Positions 1-9,416 are shown, numbered from the stretch's first letter. The stretch: DNA of 42,199 nucleotides from Collimonas sp. OK412 (GCF_900112135.1 NZ_FOLC01000033.1:1-42199), one strand, 5' to 3'. The notes: generated from the sequence alone by a model not told the origin. Translations and numbers: made by a program.

Positions 1-1
1 C

Positions 2-271
2 AAGCGTATTTACGCGCGACGCAAGGAAACGGTGGAACGCAGCTTCGCCGACGCCAAGCAATTGCATGGTCATCGCTACGCAAAGATGCGTGGCTTGCGC
101 AAGCTTGCCGAGCAATGTCTACTGGGGGCTGCTTGCCAGAATATGAAGAAGATCGCGCTGCTGCTGGCGCGGCTTTTAGCTTCTTTAAACGTCCATTTCG
201 ACCGCACATACGCCTTGATGCGCCATTTCCTCTTGCATGACGCTTTCTTCTGCCGATCGCCTGTTTTTTAA
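2..271 (+). CDS. IS1182-type transposase, C-terminal fragment (5' end outside the window)
   Basis: The frame is open from the window edge and ends with TAA at 269-271, so only the last ~90 codons are seen. The stretch ERSFADAKQLHGHRYAK, followed by RGLRKLAEQCLLGAACQNMK, is the C-terminal signature of IS1182-group DDE transposases (the conserved E region and the motif after it). In the family this enzyme cuts and joins the ends of its insertion sequence. The C-terminus after the signature looks normal, so the element could be intact to the left. I could not define a terminal inverted repeat between 272 and 394. Family assignment is fairly sure; whether the transposase is functional cannot be judged. 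Confidence 0.8.
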   Translation, partial: KRIYARRKETVERSFADAKQLHGHRYAKMRGLRKLAEQCLLGAACQNMKKIALLLARLLASLNVHFDRTYALMRHFLLHDAFFCRSPVF

Positions 272-292
272 GCCCACGCCTTAATTCGACCC

Positions 293-326
293 ACAAAAAA
301 TAAAACCCACCAAAAAATGGTGGGTT
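293..326 (-). terminator. Rho-independent terminator of gap
   Basis: Read on the minus strand, arms AACCCACCA and TGGTGGGTT enclose an A/T loop and are followed by a T-rich tract (TTTATTTTTT). It lies about 70 nt beyond the gap stop codon. Confidence 0.75.
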
Positions 327-340
327 CGTCAGCAACCTGA

Positions 341-370
341 GCCCCGCTCAGTTAATGAGCGGGGCTTTTT
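341..370 (+). terminator. Rho-independent terminator facing gap
   Basis: Arms GCCCCGCTCA and TGAGCGGGGC with a 5-nt loop are followed by TTTTT on the plus strand. The T-run is only on the plus-strand side, so it stops transcription coming from the transposase side. Together with the neighbouring minus-strand hairpin it insulates gap. Confidence 0.75.
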
Positions 371-394
371 CATCATCCAAGCAAAACCAAGGTC

Positions 395-1408
395 TTACTT
401 GGCGTTCACCAGTGCAACCGTGGTGTCCAGCATGCGGTTCGAGAAACCCCACTCGTTGTCGTACCAGCTCGACACCTTCACCAGGCGGCCGGAAACCTTG
501 GTCAGCGTGGAGTCGAAATTCGACGACGCCGGGTTGTGGTTGAAATCGACCGACACCAGCGGCTCGACGTTGTAAGTCAGCAGGCCCTTCAAGGCGCCGT
601 TTTCCGAGGCATCTTTCATGATCGCGTTGACTTCATCGACAGTCGTGTCGCGCGCGGCGACAAACGACAGGTCGACCAGCGAAACGTTGATGGTCGGCAC
701 GCGGATCGCGAAACCGTCCAGCTTGCCGTTCAGCTCAGGCAGCACCAGGCCGACCGCTGCCGCAGCGCCGGTCTTGGCCGGGATCATGCTCATGGTGGCG
801 GAACGGGCGCGGCGCAAGTCTTCGTGATAGACGTCGGTCAGCACCTGGTCGTTGGTGTAGGAGTGAACGGTAGTCATCAGGCCGTTCAGCACGCCGATCT
901 TGTCGTTCAGCGGCTTGACCAGCGGCGCCAGGCAGTTGGTGGTGCAGGAAGCGTTGGAGATCACGGTGTCGCTGGCTTTCAGCACGCCATGGTTGACGCC
1001 GAACACGACGGTGGCGTCGACATCCTTGCCGCCAGGCGCCGAGATGATGACTTTCTTGGCGCCGCCCTTGATGTGGGCGCTGGCCTTTTCCTTGGTGGTG
1101 AAGAAGCCGGTGCATTCCAGCACGACGTCAACGCCCAGCTCGCCCCATGGCAGTTCGGCCGGGTTGCGCTGCGCCAGCACCTTGATGCGGTCGCCGTTGA
1201 CCACGATGAAATCGCCGTCGACCGTGACAGTGCCAGGGAACTTGCCGTGGGCGGTATCGTACTGGGTCAGGTGGGCATTGGTTTTTGAGTCGCCGAGGTC
1301 GTTGATGGCGACGATCTCGATGTCATGCTTTTTGCCGCCTTCGTAATGGGCGCGAAGGATGTTGCGGCCGATGCGGCCATAGCCATTGATGGCGACGCGG
1401 ATAGTCAT
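395..1408 (-). CDS. gap: Type I glyceraldehyde-3-phosphate dehydrogenase
   Basis: Catalyses the NAD-dependent oxidative phosphorylation of glyceraldehyde 3-phosphate to 1,3-bisphosphoglycerate in glycolysis/gluconeogenesis (cytosolic, tetrameric in the family). The 337-residue product has the usual length. The Rossmann motif NGYGRIGR is at residues 8-15, and the catalytic SNASCTTNC block gives the nucleophile Cys155. Downstream parts such as the [13 protein letters not shown] segment are intact. The start has an AGGAGA ribosome site (plus 1414-1419), 5 nt before the ATG. It is last in the tkt-GNAT-gap run, 54 bp after the GNAT gene, and is followed by its own terminator. Confidence 0.97.
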   Translation of the reverse strand: MTIRVAINGYGRIGRNILRAHYEGGKKHDIEIVAINDLGDSKTNAHLTQYDTAHGKFPGTVTVDGDFIVVNGDRIKVLAQRNPAELPWGELGVDVVLECTGFFTTKEKASAHIKGGAKKVIISAPGGKDVDATVVFGVNHGVLKASDTVISNASCTTNCLAPLVKPLNDKIGVLNGLMTTVHSYTNDQVLTDVYHEDLRRARSATMSMIPAKTGAAAAVGLVLPELNGKLDGFAIRVPTINVSLVDLSFVAARDTTVDEVNAIMKDASENGALKGLLTYNVEPLVSVDFNHNPASSNFDSTLTKVSGRLVKVSSWYDNEWGFSNRMLDTTVALVNAK

Positions 1409-1462
1409 GCTTTTCTCCTAAGGTATTAACAATGAATTTATTGCAACTACATCACACACGTT

Positions 1463-2038
1463 TCAACTGACCCTAATGGTACGCCAGCCATAGCCGGCTT
1501 CCTGCAAATCCAGGCCGTCCCAGCTGAACGGCTGCTCCACCAGCAGCTCGGCCCCCAGCATTTCGTAAAACTGCCGCGCCTGGCGGTTTTCCGCCAGCAC
1601 CCACACCAGCATGTTGTTGGCGCCGGCGCTGGCCAGCGTTGCCGCCACGTGGGCCACCAGGCGGCGGCCGATGCCGGCGCGCTGCACCGACGGTTCCAGA
1701 TAGATGGCAGTCAGCTCGGAGTCGTAGCCGAGCTTGGCTTCCTTGAGCGTCATGCCGGCTGCAAACCCGAGCACCTCGCCATCGACTTCGGCCACGAACA
1801 CATTGGCCGCACTCGACGTCGCCGACAGGATGCGGCTCCAGATGGCGGTGCTGTCTTCAACCTTCATGCCGTCCAGGTAGTCATCTGGAATGATGCCGCG
1901 GTAAGTGGCGCGCCAGCTGTCGATGCGCACTGCCGCGATCACCGACGCATCGGCGACCGTGGCGCGGCGGATGACGACATCGCCAACGATGTTGGTGATG
2001 TCGAGACCCTTGGCCTTCTTGACTTCCCTTACATTCAT
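1463..2038 (-). CDS. GNAT-family N-acetyltransferase
   Basis: A 191-residue GNAT protein expected to move an acetyl group from acetyl-CoA to an unknown amine. The acetyl-CoA pyrophosphate-binding motif is visible as [11 protein letters not shown] (around residues 118-128), with [11 protein letters not shown] before it and [15 protein letters not shown] after it, as is usual for the fold. Its ATG overlaps the tkt stop codon in an ATGA (2035-2038), which argues for translational coupling and supports this start, although the first ~20 residues precede the normal GNAT domain. The substrate is not predictable. Position between tkt and gap suggests co-transcription with central carbon genes, which does not by itself indicate its role. 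Confidence 0.85.
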   Translation of the reverse strand: MNVREVKKAKGLDITNIVGDVVIRRATVADASVIAAVRIDSWRATYRGIIPDDYLDGMKVEDSTAIWSRILSATSSAANVFVAEVDGEVLGFAAGMTLKEAKLGYDSELTAIYLEPSVQRAGIGRRLVAHVAATLASAGANNMLVWVLAENRQARQFYEMLGAELLVEQPFSWDGLDLQEAGYGWRTIRVS

Positions 2039-4029
2039 GCCAGTATCAACTTGGTCTTGGCGACGACGTTTTCAACAGTGAAGCCGAAATGCTTGAACAG
2101 TACAGGAGCCGGAGCCGATTCGCCGAAGGTGTCGATGCCGACCACCGCGCCTTCCAGGCCGACATACTTGTGCCAGAACGCTGTCACGCCCGCTTCGATC
2201 GCCACGCGCGGCAGGCCGCGCTGCAATACGCTGGCCTTGTAGGCCGCTTCCTGGCGGTCGAAGACATCGGCGCAAGGCATGGACACCACGCGCACTGCAA
2301 TGCCTTCCTGGGCCAGCGCTGCCGCGGATTGCATCGCCAGTTCCACTTCGGAGCCGGTAGCGATCAGGATTGCCTTGGCGTCCGGCGCATCTTTCAAGAT
2401 GTAAGCGCCGCGCTTGATGGCGGCGATCTGGGCCGCATCGCGTTCCTGGTATTGCAGGTTCTGGCGCGAGAAAATCAGCGTGCTTGGGCCGTTCTTGCGT
2501 TTTACCGCCTGCTCCCATGCTACCGCCGATTCAACCGTGTCGCACGGACGCCAGTTGTCCAGCTGCGGAATCAGGCGCAGGCTCGACACGTGTTCGACCG
2601 ACTGGTGGGTCGGGCCGTCTTCGCCCAGGCCGATCGAATCGTGGGTGAACACGAAGATCGAACGGATCTTCATCAGCGCCGCCATGCGCAGTGCATTGCG
2701 GCTGTAGTCGGAGAAGGTCAGGAAGGTAGCGCCGAACGGGATGTAGCCGCCGTGCAGGGCGATGCCGTTGATCATGGCGCTCATGCCGAATTCGCGCACG
2801 CCGTAGTTGATGTGGTTGCCCGGCTGGTCGGCACGGACCGGCACCGATTCTTTCCAGTTGGTCAGGTTGGAACCGGTCAGGTCGGCCGAACCGCCGAGGA
2901 ATTCCGGCAGCACCGGCGCCAGCGCCTGGATTGCGTTCTGGCTGGCTTTGCGGGTAGCGATGGTTTCTTTCTTGGCGACGCAGCTGGCGACATAGTCGCT
3001 CGCGACCTGCTCAAAATTGCCCGGCAGCTCGCCCTTCATGCGGCGCGTGAATTCAGCGGCCTGCTGCGGATATTCGGCAGCGTAAGCGGCGAACAGCGCG
3101 TTCCAGTCGCCTTCGAACTGCTTGCCTTGCGGCTTGGCGTCCCAGGCGGCGTAGACGTCTTCCGGGATTTCAAACGGCGGGTAAGTCCAGCCCAGGGCTT
3201 CGCGCACAGCGGCGATTTCCTTGTCGCCCAATGCCGCGCCGTGCACCTTGTCGGTGCCGGCCAGGTTCGGCGAACCCTTGCCGATCACGGTCTTGCAGCA
3301 GATCAGGGTCGGCTTGTCGGACAGCTTGGCCTGGTGGATGGCGGCGCTGACAGCTTCGACATTGTGGCCGTCGACGGCGCGGATCACGTTCCAGCCGTAG
3401 GCTTCGAAACGCATCGGGGTGTCGTCCTTGAACCAGCCTTCGACGTGGCCGTCGATCGAGATGCCGTTGTCATCGTAGAGCGCGATCAGTTTCGACAGGC
3501 GCAGCGTGCCGGCCAGCGAACAGGCTTCGTGCGAAATGCCTTCCATCAGGCAGCCGTCGCCGACGAACGTGTAGGTGTAATGGTCGACCACCGGGAAATT
3601 GGCGCGGTTGAATTCCGCCGACAGCAGTTTTTCCGCCAGCGCCATGCCGACCGCATTGGTCAGGCCCTGGCCGAGCGGACCGGTGGTGGTTTCTATGCCT
3701 GGCGTGACGTCGACTTCAGGATGTCCCGGCGTCTTCGAATGCATCTGGCGGAAATTGCGCAGTTCGTCTATCGGCAGGTCGTAGCCGGTCAAGTGCAGCA
3801 AGGCGTACTGCAGCATCGAACCATGACCGTTCGACAACACAAACCGGTCACGGTTGAACCAGTGCGGATTGGCCGGATTATGACGGTAGTGCTTGGCCCA
3901 CAAGGCGACTGCGATTTCTGCCATGCCCATCGGCATGCCGGGATGGCCGGAGTTGGCTTTCTGTACAGCGTCCATTGCCAGCGCGCGGATTGCATTGGCC
4001 ATCTTGGTAGTCGGGAGTGTGGAAGTCAT
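2035..4029 (-). CDS. tkt: Transketolase
   Basis: Thiamine-diphosphate enzyme that moves two-carbon ketol units between sugar phosphates in the pentose phosphate pathway. I chose the ATG at 4027-4029 ([20 protein letters not shown]), giving 664 residues, the family's standard size; a longer frame to 4242 adds about 70 residues without similarity. Recognisable blocks are the N-terminal [13 protein letters not shown], the ThDP/metal GDG motif in [15 protein letters not shown], and the pyrimidine-domain [15 protein letters not shown] containing the catalytic histidine region. No strong ribosome site is visible at this start. It reads divergently from speDE and overlaps the following GNAT gene by 4 bp. 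Confidence 0.97.
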   Translation of the reverse strand: MTSTLPTTKMANAIRALAMDAVQKANSGHPGMPMGMAEIAVALWAKHYRHNPANPHWFNRDRFVLSNGHGSMLQYALLHLTGYDLPIDELRNFRQMHSKTPGHPEVDVTPGIETTTGPLGQGLTNAVGMALAEKLLSAEFNRANFPVVDHYTYTFVGDGCLMEGISHEACSLAGTLRLSKLIALYDDNGISIDGHVEGWFKDDTPMRFEAYGWNVIRAVDGHNVEAVSAAIHQAKLSDKPTLICCKTVIGKGSPNLAGTDKVHGAALGDKEIAAVREALGWTYPPFEIPEDVYAAWDAKPQGKQFEGDWNALFAAYAAEYPQQAAEFTRRMKGELPGNFEQVASDYVASCVAKKETIATRKASQNAIQALAPVLPEFLGGSADLTGSNLTNWKESVPVRADQPGNHINYGVREFGMSAMINGIALHGGYIPFGATFLTFSDYSRNALRMAALMKIRSIFVFTHDSIGLGEDGPTHQSVEHVSSLRLIPQLDNWRPCDTVESAVAWEQAVKRKNGPSTLIFSRQNLQYQERDAAQIAAIKRGAYILKDAPDAKAILIATGSEVELAMQSAAALAQEGIAVRVVSMPCADVFDRQEAAYKASVLQRGLPRVAIEAGVTAFWHKYVGLEGAVVGIDTFGESAPAPVLFKHFGFTVENVVAKTKLILA

Positions 4030-4290
4030 GGTGTGAGCAGGTAGGCAGCAGTTGAAGATCGGTTGGAAAGCGGTTGACGGGCGAAAAGCAGCGAAACAGC
4101 CCACAAAGGCCGATATTTTACCAAAATGCAGTCGATTCCGGTTCAAATCGGCGCATCTCTCCCGTGCTGGGGCGGTAAAATGCTGCCGCACCGCATGAAG
4201 CGCGTGACCGCACCGAAGCCGGATCGCGTTGTTTTGTTGCAATTCTCACATCCAATCACCTGTCCCCAATATCTTTCCATTGATCGCACC

Positions 4291-5550
4291 ATGCAAGGTT
4301 TACATCTGACGGCTGACTGTTACGACTGCAGCTGCTCCCCGGGCTTGTTGCTAGACCCGATCCAGCTGCGCGAGTTCGTCATGGAACAAACCCTGCGTTC
4401 GGGGCTGACCGTGGTCGGAGAAAAATTCCACCCGTTCCAGGCCGCCGACGGCAGCGCCGCCGGCGTTACCTGCGCCCTGCTGCTGGCCGAATCGCACCTG
4501 GCGATCCATACCTGGCCCGAACGCCAGGCGGTGACCCTGGACGTGTATGTCTGCAATTTCACGGAAGACAACAGCGCCAAGGCCAGCGGCTTGCTGGACG
4601 CCCTGGTCGCCGGCTTCGCGCCGGCCCGCTGGCAAACCCACCGCCTGCAACGCGGCAGCGGCGCCGACAACCAGACCCTGGCGCTGGAGCAGCTCACGCC
4701 CCATACCGCCTACGGCACGCAACTGGCGCCGCCGCTGGTGCAACTGCAATCGCCGTTCCAGCGCATAGAAATCGCCGAGTCCGCCGAATTCGGCAAAGTG
4801 ATGCGGCTGGACGGCGCCTACATGACTTCCGAGCGCGACGAATTTTTCTATCACGAATGCCTGGTCCATCCGGCCGCGCTCAGCCACCCGCACCCGCGCC
4901 GCGCCTTGATCGTCGGCGGCGGCGACGGCGGCAGCAGCGAAGAACTGCTCAAGCATCCGTCGATAGAACAGCTGACCTTGTGCGAAATAGATCCTGCGGT
5001 GATCCAGGCGGCACGCCAGCACCTGCAATCGGTCCATCGAGGAGCGCTGGACGATGCGCGGCTGCGCCATGTCGCCCAGGACGGTTTTGCCTACGTACAG
5101 GAAGCGGCGCTCGCCGCTGCTGCCAACCTGCGTTACGACCTGATCCTGCTTGACCTGACCGATCCGCAAGGCGCCGACGGCGGCGCGCTGGCAGCCGATT
5201 GCTACACCCTCGGATTCCTGCATGCCTGCCGCGCCTTGCTCAACCCGGGCGGCGCGCTGGTGATGCACCTGGGCAGCCCGTTCCACCACCCGCAACGATT
5301 CGCGTTGCTGCGCCAGCGTCTCGGCAGCGTCTTCAGCAAGGTCCATCCCTATACCGTGCACGTGCCGCTGTATGGCGCGCTGTGGGGCATGGCGATTGCC
5401 AGCGACAGCCTCGATCCGCTGCAGCTGGACAGCCGGGCGGCGGCAAGCCGCTTGCGGGAAAGAGCACTGGGCGAACTCCAGTACTACAACGAAAATGTCC
5501 ATTCGGCACTATTCGCCTTACCCAATTTCGTGCAGAATCTGGGCGCTTAG
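4291..5550 (+). CDS. Fused S-adenosylmethionine decarboxylase (SpeD) / spermidine synthase (SpeE)
   Basis: A 419-residue fusion joining the two last steps of spermidine synthesis: SAM is decarboxylated and its aminopropyl group is passed to putrescine. The SpeD part (residues 1-~115) has the self-cleavage site Glu67-Ser68 in LAESHLAIHTWPE, with His73 and Cys88 at the +5 and +20 spacing of the pyruvoyl-Ser, His and Cys of prokaryotic class 1B enzymes. The SpeE part follows a short linker, with the GGGDGG nucleotide site, a YHE motif, LLDLTDP holding the catalytic Asp, and the C-terminal YNENVHSALFALPNFVQ. ATG 4291 (MQGLHLTADCYDC) fits SpeD N-termini; an upstream extension to 4126 is unlikely. 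The stop codon TAG lies inside the left arm of a palindromic repeat. Confidence 0.93.
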   Translation: MQGLHLTADCYDCSCSPGLLLDPIQLREFVMEQTLRSGLTVVGEKFHPFQAADGSAAGVTCALLLAESHLAIHTWPERQAVTLDVYVCNFTEDNSAKASGLLDALVAGFAPARWQTHRLQRGSGADNQTLALEQLTPHTAYGTQLAPPLVQLQSPFQRIEIAESAEFGKVMRLDGAYMTSERDEFFYHECLVHPAALSHPHPRRALIVGGGDGGSSEELLKHPSIEQLTLCEIDPAVIQAARQHLQSVHRGALDDARLRHVAQDGFAYVQEAALAAAANLRYDLILLDLTDPQGADGGALAADCYTLGFLHACRALLNPGGALVMHLGSPFHHPQRFALLRQRLGSVFSKVHPYTVHVPLYGALWGMAIASDSLDPLQLDSRAAASRLRERALGELQYYNENVHSALFALPNFVQNLGA

Positions 5551-5708
5551 TGGACTGTAACAGCCGATTCAGGAGTGAAGGGCGCGTACCCGGCACGCAG
5601 GGCAAGGCGCACAGCGGAGCAATAGCGAGCTATTGCGAGCATGTGCAACGCCGCCATGCGGGTCGGGTACGTGACAGGCACTTCTGAATTGGTTGTTACA
5701 GTTCACTA
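5548..5708. repeat. 161-bp MITE-like palindromic repeat
   Basis: Terminal arms at 5548-5577 and 5679-5708 are 30-bp inverted repeats with only 4 mismatches, each a G/A difference when aligned. The inner sequence is also an imperfect palindrome, centred on CAATAGC-GA-GCTATTG (5620-5635), with a further matched block around CGGGTACG. There is no coding frame. The TAG at its left tip is the speDE stop codon. The features fit a non-autonomous miniature inverted-repeat element or an intergenic palindromic repeat. I saw no second copy in this window and no clear target-site duplication. Confidence 0.75.
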
Positions 5709-5739
5709 GCATGTTGCTGCAAATTCATCGTTGCCTGAT

Positions 5740-6168
5740 ATGGAGAGCGTCTTGCCAACCACCGGTCTTTTGAAGCAAATCCCCGAAACTGCCGCGCCAC
5801 CGGCCCGCAAGAGCCGCGCCGTGCCGCTGGTGCTGGCGGCCTCGGCGCTGATCGCAGGCTGCAGTCCACGACAGGCGCGCGACGAATACGCCAGCCAGGA
5901 CGATTGCAAGAAAGACTGGGGACGTCCCGAGCTGTGCCAGCCGGCATCGGGCGGCAGCTCAGGAGGCAGCCACGGCGGCACTTACTACGGCCGCTACTAC
6001 GGTCCCAGTTACGACGAAGGCGAACGCGCAAGCGCGCAACGCAGCGCACGCAGCGGCGGCAACAGTTTTGGCTTGACTGGCAGCGGCGGCGAGAGCAACC
6101 ACTCGGTCGGCCGCAGCGTGTCGCGCGGCGGCTTCGGCGGCGCCCACATCTCCTCCGCCGGCGGCTGA
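5740..6168 (+). CDS. DUF1190 (YgiB/YjfM-type) lipoprotein
   Basis: A 142-residue predicted lipoprotein with a basic N-region, a hydrophobic stretch VPLVLAASALIAGC and a lipobox Cys41. Then comes a Cys-containing acidic segment (DEYASQDDCKKDWG) and a long Gly/Ser/Tyr/Arg-rich region ending in SRGGFGGAHISSAGG. The RGGFG tail and the spaced Cys residues resemble E. coli YgiB and YjfM. The following gene is a YgiC/YjfC homologue, as in ygiBC and yjfLMC. I chose the ATG at 5740; a TTG at 5731 would add three residues, and neither has a good ribosome site. The stop is 2 nt before the next start, so coupling is likely. Function is unknown. Confidence 0.75.
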   Translation: MESVLPTTGLLKQIPETAAPPARKSRAVPLVLAASALIAGCSPRQARDEYASQDDCKKDWGRPELCQPASGGSSGGSHGGTYYGRYYGPSYDEGERASAQRSARSGGNSFGLTGSGGESNHSVGRSVSRGGFGGAHISSAGG

Positions 6169-6170
6169 AC

Positions 6171-7316
6171 ATGATTCGCGAAAGCCTGACGCCGCGCAGC
6201 AACTGGCAAGAACAATTCGAATCGCTCGGCTTTACCTACCACTCGATCGACGACCTGTATTGGGACGAGCGCTACGCCTATCGCTTCACCGCGGCGCAGA
6301 TCGATGCGGTCGAAGACGCCACCAGCGAATTGCACCAGATGGCGCTGCAGGCGGTCGAGCATGTGATCGCGCACGAACGGCTGGAACAGTTCGCCATTCC
6401 GCAGCCGTTCTGGGCGCTGGTCGAAGAAAGCTGGCGCGAAAAAGAATTTTCCCTGTACGGACGCTTCGACTTGTCCTGGGACGGCCGCAGTCCGCCCAAA
6501 ATGCTGGAGTACAACGCCGATACCCCGACCGGGCTGGTGGAATCCAGCGTGGCGCAATGGTATTGGCTGCAAGACGTGTTCCCGCAAGCGGACCAGTTCA
6601 ACTCCCTCCATGAAAAACTGATCGCCCAGTGGCAAACCCTGGCCCGCGACCATCACAGCAAAGGCTTACTGCACTTCGCCTGCATCGGCGGCCATGAGGA
6701 GGACGAAGGCAACCTGGCTTACCTGCGCGACACCGCAATCCAGGCCGGTTTCGCCACCAAACAGCTAGCCATCGAACATATCGGCTGGGACGACCGGCAC
6801 GCGGAATTTGTCGACGACTTCGACCTGAAGATAGACAACCTGTTCAAGCTTTATCCGTGGGAATGGCTGTGCCGCGAAGCGTTTGCCGAACACCTGCTGG
6901 CGCGGCCGCTGCGCCTGATCGAACCGGCCTGGAAGATGGTGCTGTCCAACAAGGCCATCCTGCCGGTGCTGTGGGAACTGTTTCCCGGCCACCCCAACCT
7001 GCTGCCGGCGTTCTTCGACGCCTGGCGCATCAGCGGCGATTTTGTGAAGAAGCCGCTGTATTCGCGCGAGGGCGAAAACATCACGATCTATGCCAGCGGC
7101 GAAGTCCACCACCAGCCGGGCCAATATGGCGCCGAGGGCTATATCTACCAGGCATTTGCCGCGCAGCCGAAATTCGACGACGGCATCACGCCAGCCTACA
7201 CTTCGGTCGGTTCCTGGGTGGTAGGCGACACCCCGGCCGGCATCGGCATCCGCGAAGACGTGTCGCTGATCACCAAGGACACCAGCCGCTTCGTGCCGCA
7301 TTATTTTGTCGACTGA
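6171..7316 (+). CDS. Glutathionylspermidine synthase-like ATP-grasp ligase (YgiC/YjfC type)
   Basis: The 381-residue product matches the length of the YgiC/YjfC group, which keeps the synthetase domain of glutathionylspermidine synthase and lacks the amidase domain. Conserved stretches are SLYGRFDLSWDG (95-106) followed by PPKMLEYNADTPTGLVESS (108-126), and the ATP-grasp end region with VGDTPAGIGIRED. Family knowledge: these are ATP-dependent carboxylate-amine ligases whose substrates are not settled for the stand-alone forms. Here it sits two genes after the spermidine-producing SpeD-SpeE fusion, so a polyamine amine donor is a reasonable inference. It is translationally close to the DUF1190 gene (2-nt gap) and is followed by the DUF350 gene. 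Confidence 0.85.
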   Translation: MIRESLTPRSNWQEQFESLGFTYHSIDDLYWDERYAYRFTAAQIDAVEDATSELHQMALQAVEHVIAHERLEQFAIPQPFWALVEESWREKEFSLYGRFDLSWDGRSPPKMLEYNADTPTGLVESSVAQWYWLQDVFPQADQFNSLHEKLIAQWQTLARDHHSKGLLHFACIGGHEEDEGNLAYLRDTAIQAGFATKQLAIEHIGWDDRHAEFVDDFDLKIDNLFKLYPWEWLCREAFAEHLLARPLRLIEPAWKMVLSNKAILPVLWELFPGHPNLLPAFFDAWRISGDFVKKPLYSREGENITIYASGEVHHQPGQYGAEGYIYQAFAAQPKFDDGITPAYTSVGSWVVGDTPAGIGIREDVSLITKDTSRFVPHYFVD

Positions 7317-7375
7317 CGATCAAACAGCAAATTTGAAGCACGTTCCCTCCCCTTGATACCAGGAGCACTGATCTT

Positions 7376-7777
7376 ATGAACTTTCTCCCCGTCGGCCTGC
7401 CGGCCTTCCTGTCTCACTTCGGACTCGCACTGTTGCTGGTGGCGATATTTTTCGTGGTGTATATTTTCATCACGCCCTATCATGAACTGCGCCTGATCCG
7501 CGCCGGCAATCACGCAGCCGCCGCCAGCCTGGCCGGCGCCTTGCTCGGCTATATCGCGGCCTTGGCGTCAGCCATAGCGAACAGCGTCAACCTGCTCGAC
7601 ATGCTGGTGTGGGGTGTGGTGGCCCTGGTGGTGCAGTTGCTGGCTTTCCTGATCGTCAAGCTGCTGCTGCCGACGCTGCTGGCCGATATTCCCGAAAACA
7701 AGATCGCATCCGGCGTCTTTCTTGGTACAGTAAGTCTTGGCCTGGGCTTGTTGAATGCCGCCTGCATGACTTATTGA
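7376..7777 (+). CDS. DUF350 inner-membrane protein (YjfL type)
   Basis: A 133-residue protein made almost wholly of four hydrophobic segments (about 14-34, 48-68, 72-95 and 110-130), with the ELRLIRAGNHAAAASLAGALLGY block typical of DUF350/YjfL proteins. Its start has AGGAG at 7361-7365. Function is unknown. It usually travels with DUF1190 and YjfC-like ligases, as here, which suggests one membrane-associated system. It closes the cluster; rsmE begins 13 nt later and may be read through. Confidence 0.85.
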   Translation: MNFLPVGLPAFLSHFGLALLLVAIFFVVYIFITPYHELRLIRAGNHAAAASLAGALLGYIAALASAIANSVNLLDMLVWGVVALVVQLLAFLIVKLLLPTLLADIPENKIASGVFLGTVSLGLGLLNAACMTY

Positions 7778-7790
7778 TTAAGGATTTTCC

Positions 7791-8516
7791 GTGCCTCGTT
7801 TTTACGTTCCTACCCCGCTCGAAATCGGCCAGCAGCTGGCGTTGCCGGAAGCCGTCGCCCATCACCTGCTGGTGCTGCGGCTGGGGCCGGCGGCGCCCGT
7901 CACCCTGTTCAACGGTGAAGGCGGCGAATACACCGCCACCATCAGCAGCATTGAAAAAAAGCGCGTCGGTGTCGAGATCAAGACTTTCTCGCCGCGCGAG
8001 GCGGAGCTGCCGTATGCGATCACGCTGGCCCAGGCGCTGCCGGAGTCGTCGAAACTGGACTGGATCATCGAAAAAGCCGTCGAACTCGGGGTCGCGGCAA
8101 TCCAGCCGCTGGCGGCGCAGCGCTGCGTAGTGCGCCTCAACAGCGAGCGCGCCGAGAAGAAACAGAACCACTGGCAAGCGGTGATCGTCGCCGCCGCCGA
8201 ACAGAGCGGCCGCAACCGCCTGCCTACCCTGTCCAGCCTCAGTCCTTTCAACGACTGGGTCCAACAGCAGGACCTGCACAAACGCATCCTGCTGTCGCCG
8301 CGCGGCGAGCAATCGCTGTCGGACTGGGCGCGCCACCAGCCGCCGCAGGCGCTGGCGCTGCTGATCGGGCCGGAAGGCGGGTTCACGGAAGCCGAAGAAA
8401 ACCTGGCCTGCAGCCAAGGCGCGCTGATGTTGTCGATGGGACCGCGGATCCTGCGCACCGAAACCGCCGGCCTGGCGGCGCTGGCCGCGATCAACGCGAT
8501 CTGGGGCGAGATGTAG
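7791..8516 (+). CDS. rsmE: 16S rRNA (uracil-1498-N3)-methyltransferase
   Basis: Methylates N3 of U1498 in 16S rRNA using SAM. The 241-residue product has an N-terminal PUA-like part (MPRFYVP to about residue 70) and a C-terminal SPOUT fold. The cofactor-knot motifs are LLIGPEGGFTEAE (around residue 190) and MGPRILRTETAGLAAL (near 220-235). Start is GTG at 7791 with AAGGA 7 nt upstream; this start gives the family's usual MPRFY N-terminus. It follows the DUF350 gene closely. Confidence 0.95.
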   Translation: MPRFYVPTPLEIGQQLALPEAVAHHLLVLRLGPAAPVTLFNGEGGEYTATISSIEKKRVGVEIKTFSPREAELPYAITLAQALPESSKLDWIIEKAVELGVAAIQPLAAQRCVVRLNSERAEKKQNHWQAVIVAAAEQSGRNRLPTLSSLSPFNDWVQQQDLHKRILLSPRGEQSLSDWARHQPPQALALLIGPEGGFTEAEENLACSQGALMLSMGPRILRTETAGLAALAAINAIWGEM

Positions 8517-8764
8517 TTTCGTCAACCCGGCGCTTGCCTCTATCGATCCTACAATTTGTTCTAAGCAAAAATATAAGCGCTGGCTAGAATGGTAAACGCA
8601 GTCAAGACACAATCGTTTTCAGTTGCGCAACTACTCAAAGCCCTTAGCCCGTTGTAAGATCGATCTTCTCAACTGCTTTGTATTTACAGAGCAGCAACCT
8701 GCCTCGACGGCTGACGTTGTATCACGCGTTCATTATTGACGCATTATTTACTCAGGAGAATATT

Positions 8765-9235
8765 ATGGGATTGCTGGATTCGGTACTTGGCGCAATCGGT
8801 GGCGGCGGCCAACAGCAAGCAGGTGGAAATAATACGCAAGCCCTGTTGATCCAGGCTGCATTGCCGATGCTGCTCAAAGCGCTGCAAGGTGGTGGTGCGG
8901 GCCAGGCTGCCGGAGCGGACGCCGGTTCCGGCGGCGGCCTGCTCAGTGCATTGGAAGGCGCCGGCCTGGGTTCGGTGGTGCAATCATGGATAGGCACCGG
9001 CCAAAACCAGCCTATCTCGCCAGACCAGGTGCAACAGGCGCTGGGCGGCGGCCACCTGCAGGAACTGGCGCAAGCGGCAGGCATTTCGCCAGCAGAAGCA
9101 GCCGGCCACCTGTCGGAGATCCTGCCTGGCCTGGTGGACAAGCTGACGCCGCACGGCGAAGCCAGCCCTGCTCCTGGCGGCGTCGATCTCGGCAGTTTGC
9201 TGGGCGGCCTCCTGGGCGGCAACAAACCGGCCTAA
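8765..9235 (+). CDS. YidB-like DUF937 protein
   Basis: A 156-residue Gly/Ala/Gln-rich protein, MGLLDSVLGAIGGG at the start, with a DUF937 core: ISPDQVQQALGGGHLQELAQ and a GISPAEAAGHLSEILPGLVDKLTP block (about residues 85-135), then LGSLLGGLLGG. This resembles E. coli YidB, whose role is unknown. ATG 8765 is chosen because it has AGGAGA at 8754-8759 and the family N-terminus; an upstream start at 8678 is not supported. It is monocistronic, since a strong terminator follows. The 250-bp gap to rsmE probably holds its promoter, but no clear -35/-10 pair was found. Confidence 0.8.
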   Translation: MGLLDSVLGAIGGGGQQQAGGNNTQALLIQAALPMLLKALQGGGAGQAAGADAGSGGGLLSALEGAGLGSVVQSWIGTGQNQPISPDQVQQALGGGHLQELAQAAGISPAEAAGHLSEILPGLVDKLTPHGEASPAPGGVDLGSLLGGLLGGNKPA

Positions 9236-9263
9236 GCAAAACCAGGCTATCTCTGATTGAGAA

Positions 9264-9290
9264 AAATCGCCCTCCGGGGCGATTTTTTTT
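9264..9290 (+). terminator. Terminator after the YidB-like gene
   Basis: Arms ATCGCCC and GGGCGAT with loop TCCG are flanked by an A-run before and TTTTTTTT after, on the plus strand. Confidence 0.85.
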
Positions 9291-9416
9291 GGCCATGGCA
9301 ATCCCGGATTCCTGATTCAGTATCCAAAATTCAATAAAATGGCTGTTTTATCAATTAAAAATCGTGCAATCCGCTGCGGTTCGACTTCCGTGCAGGGGCA
9401 AGAGGCCGAAAGCATT

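Noticed and set aside
8517-8764. Possible promoter before the YidB-like gene
   Set aside because: Several AT-rich hexamers, but no -35/-10 pair with proper spacing could be chosen.
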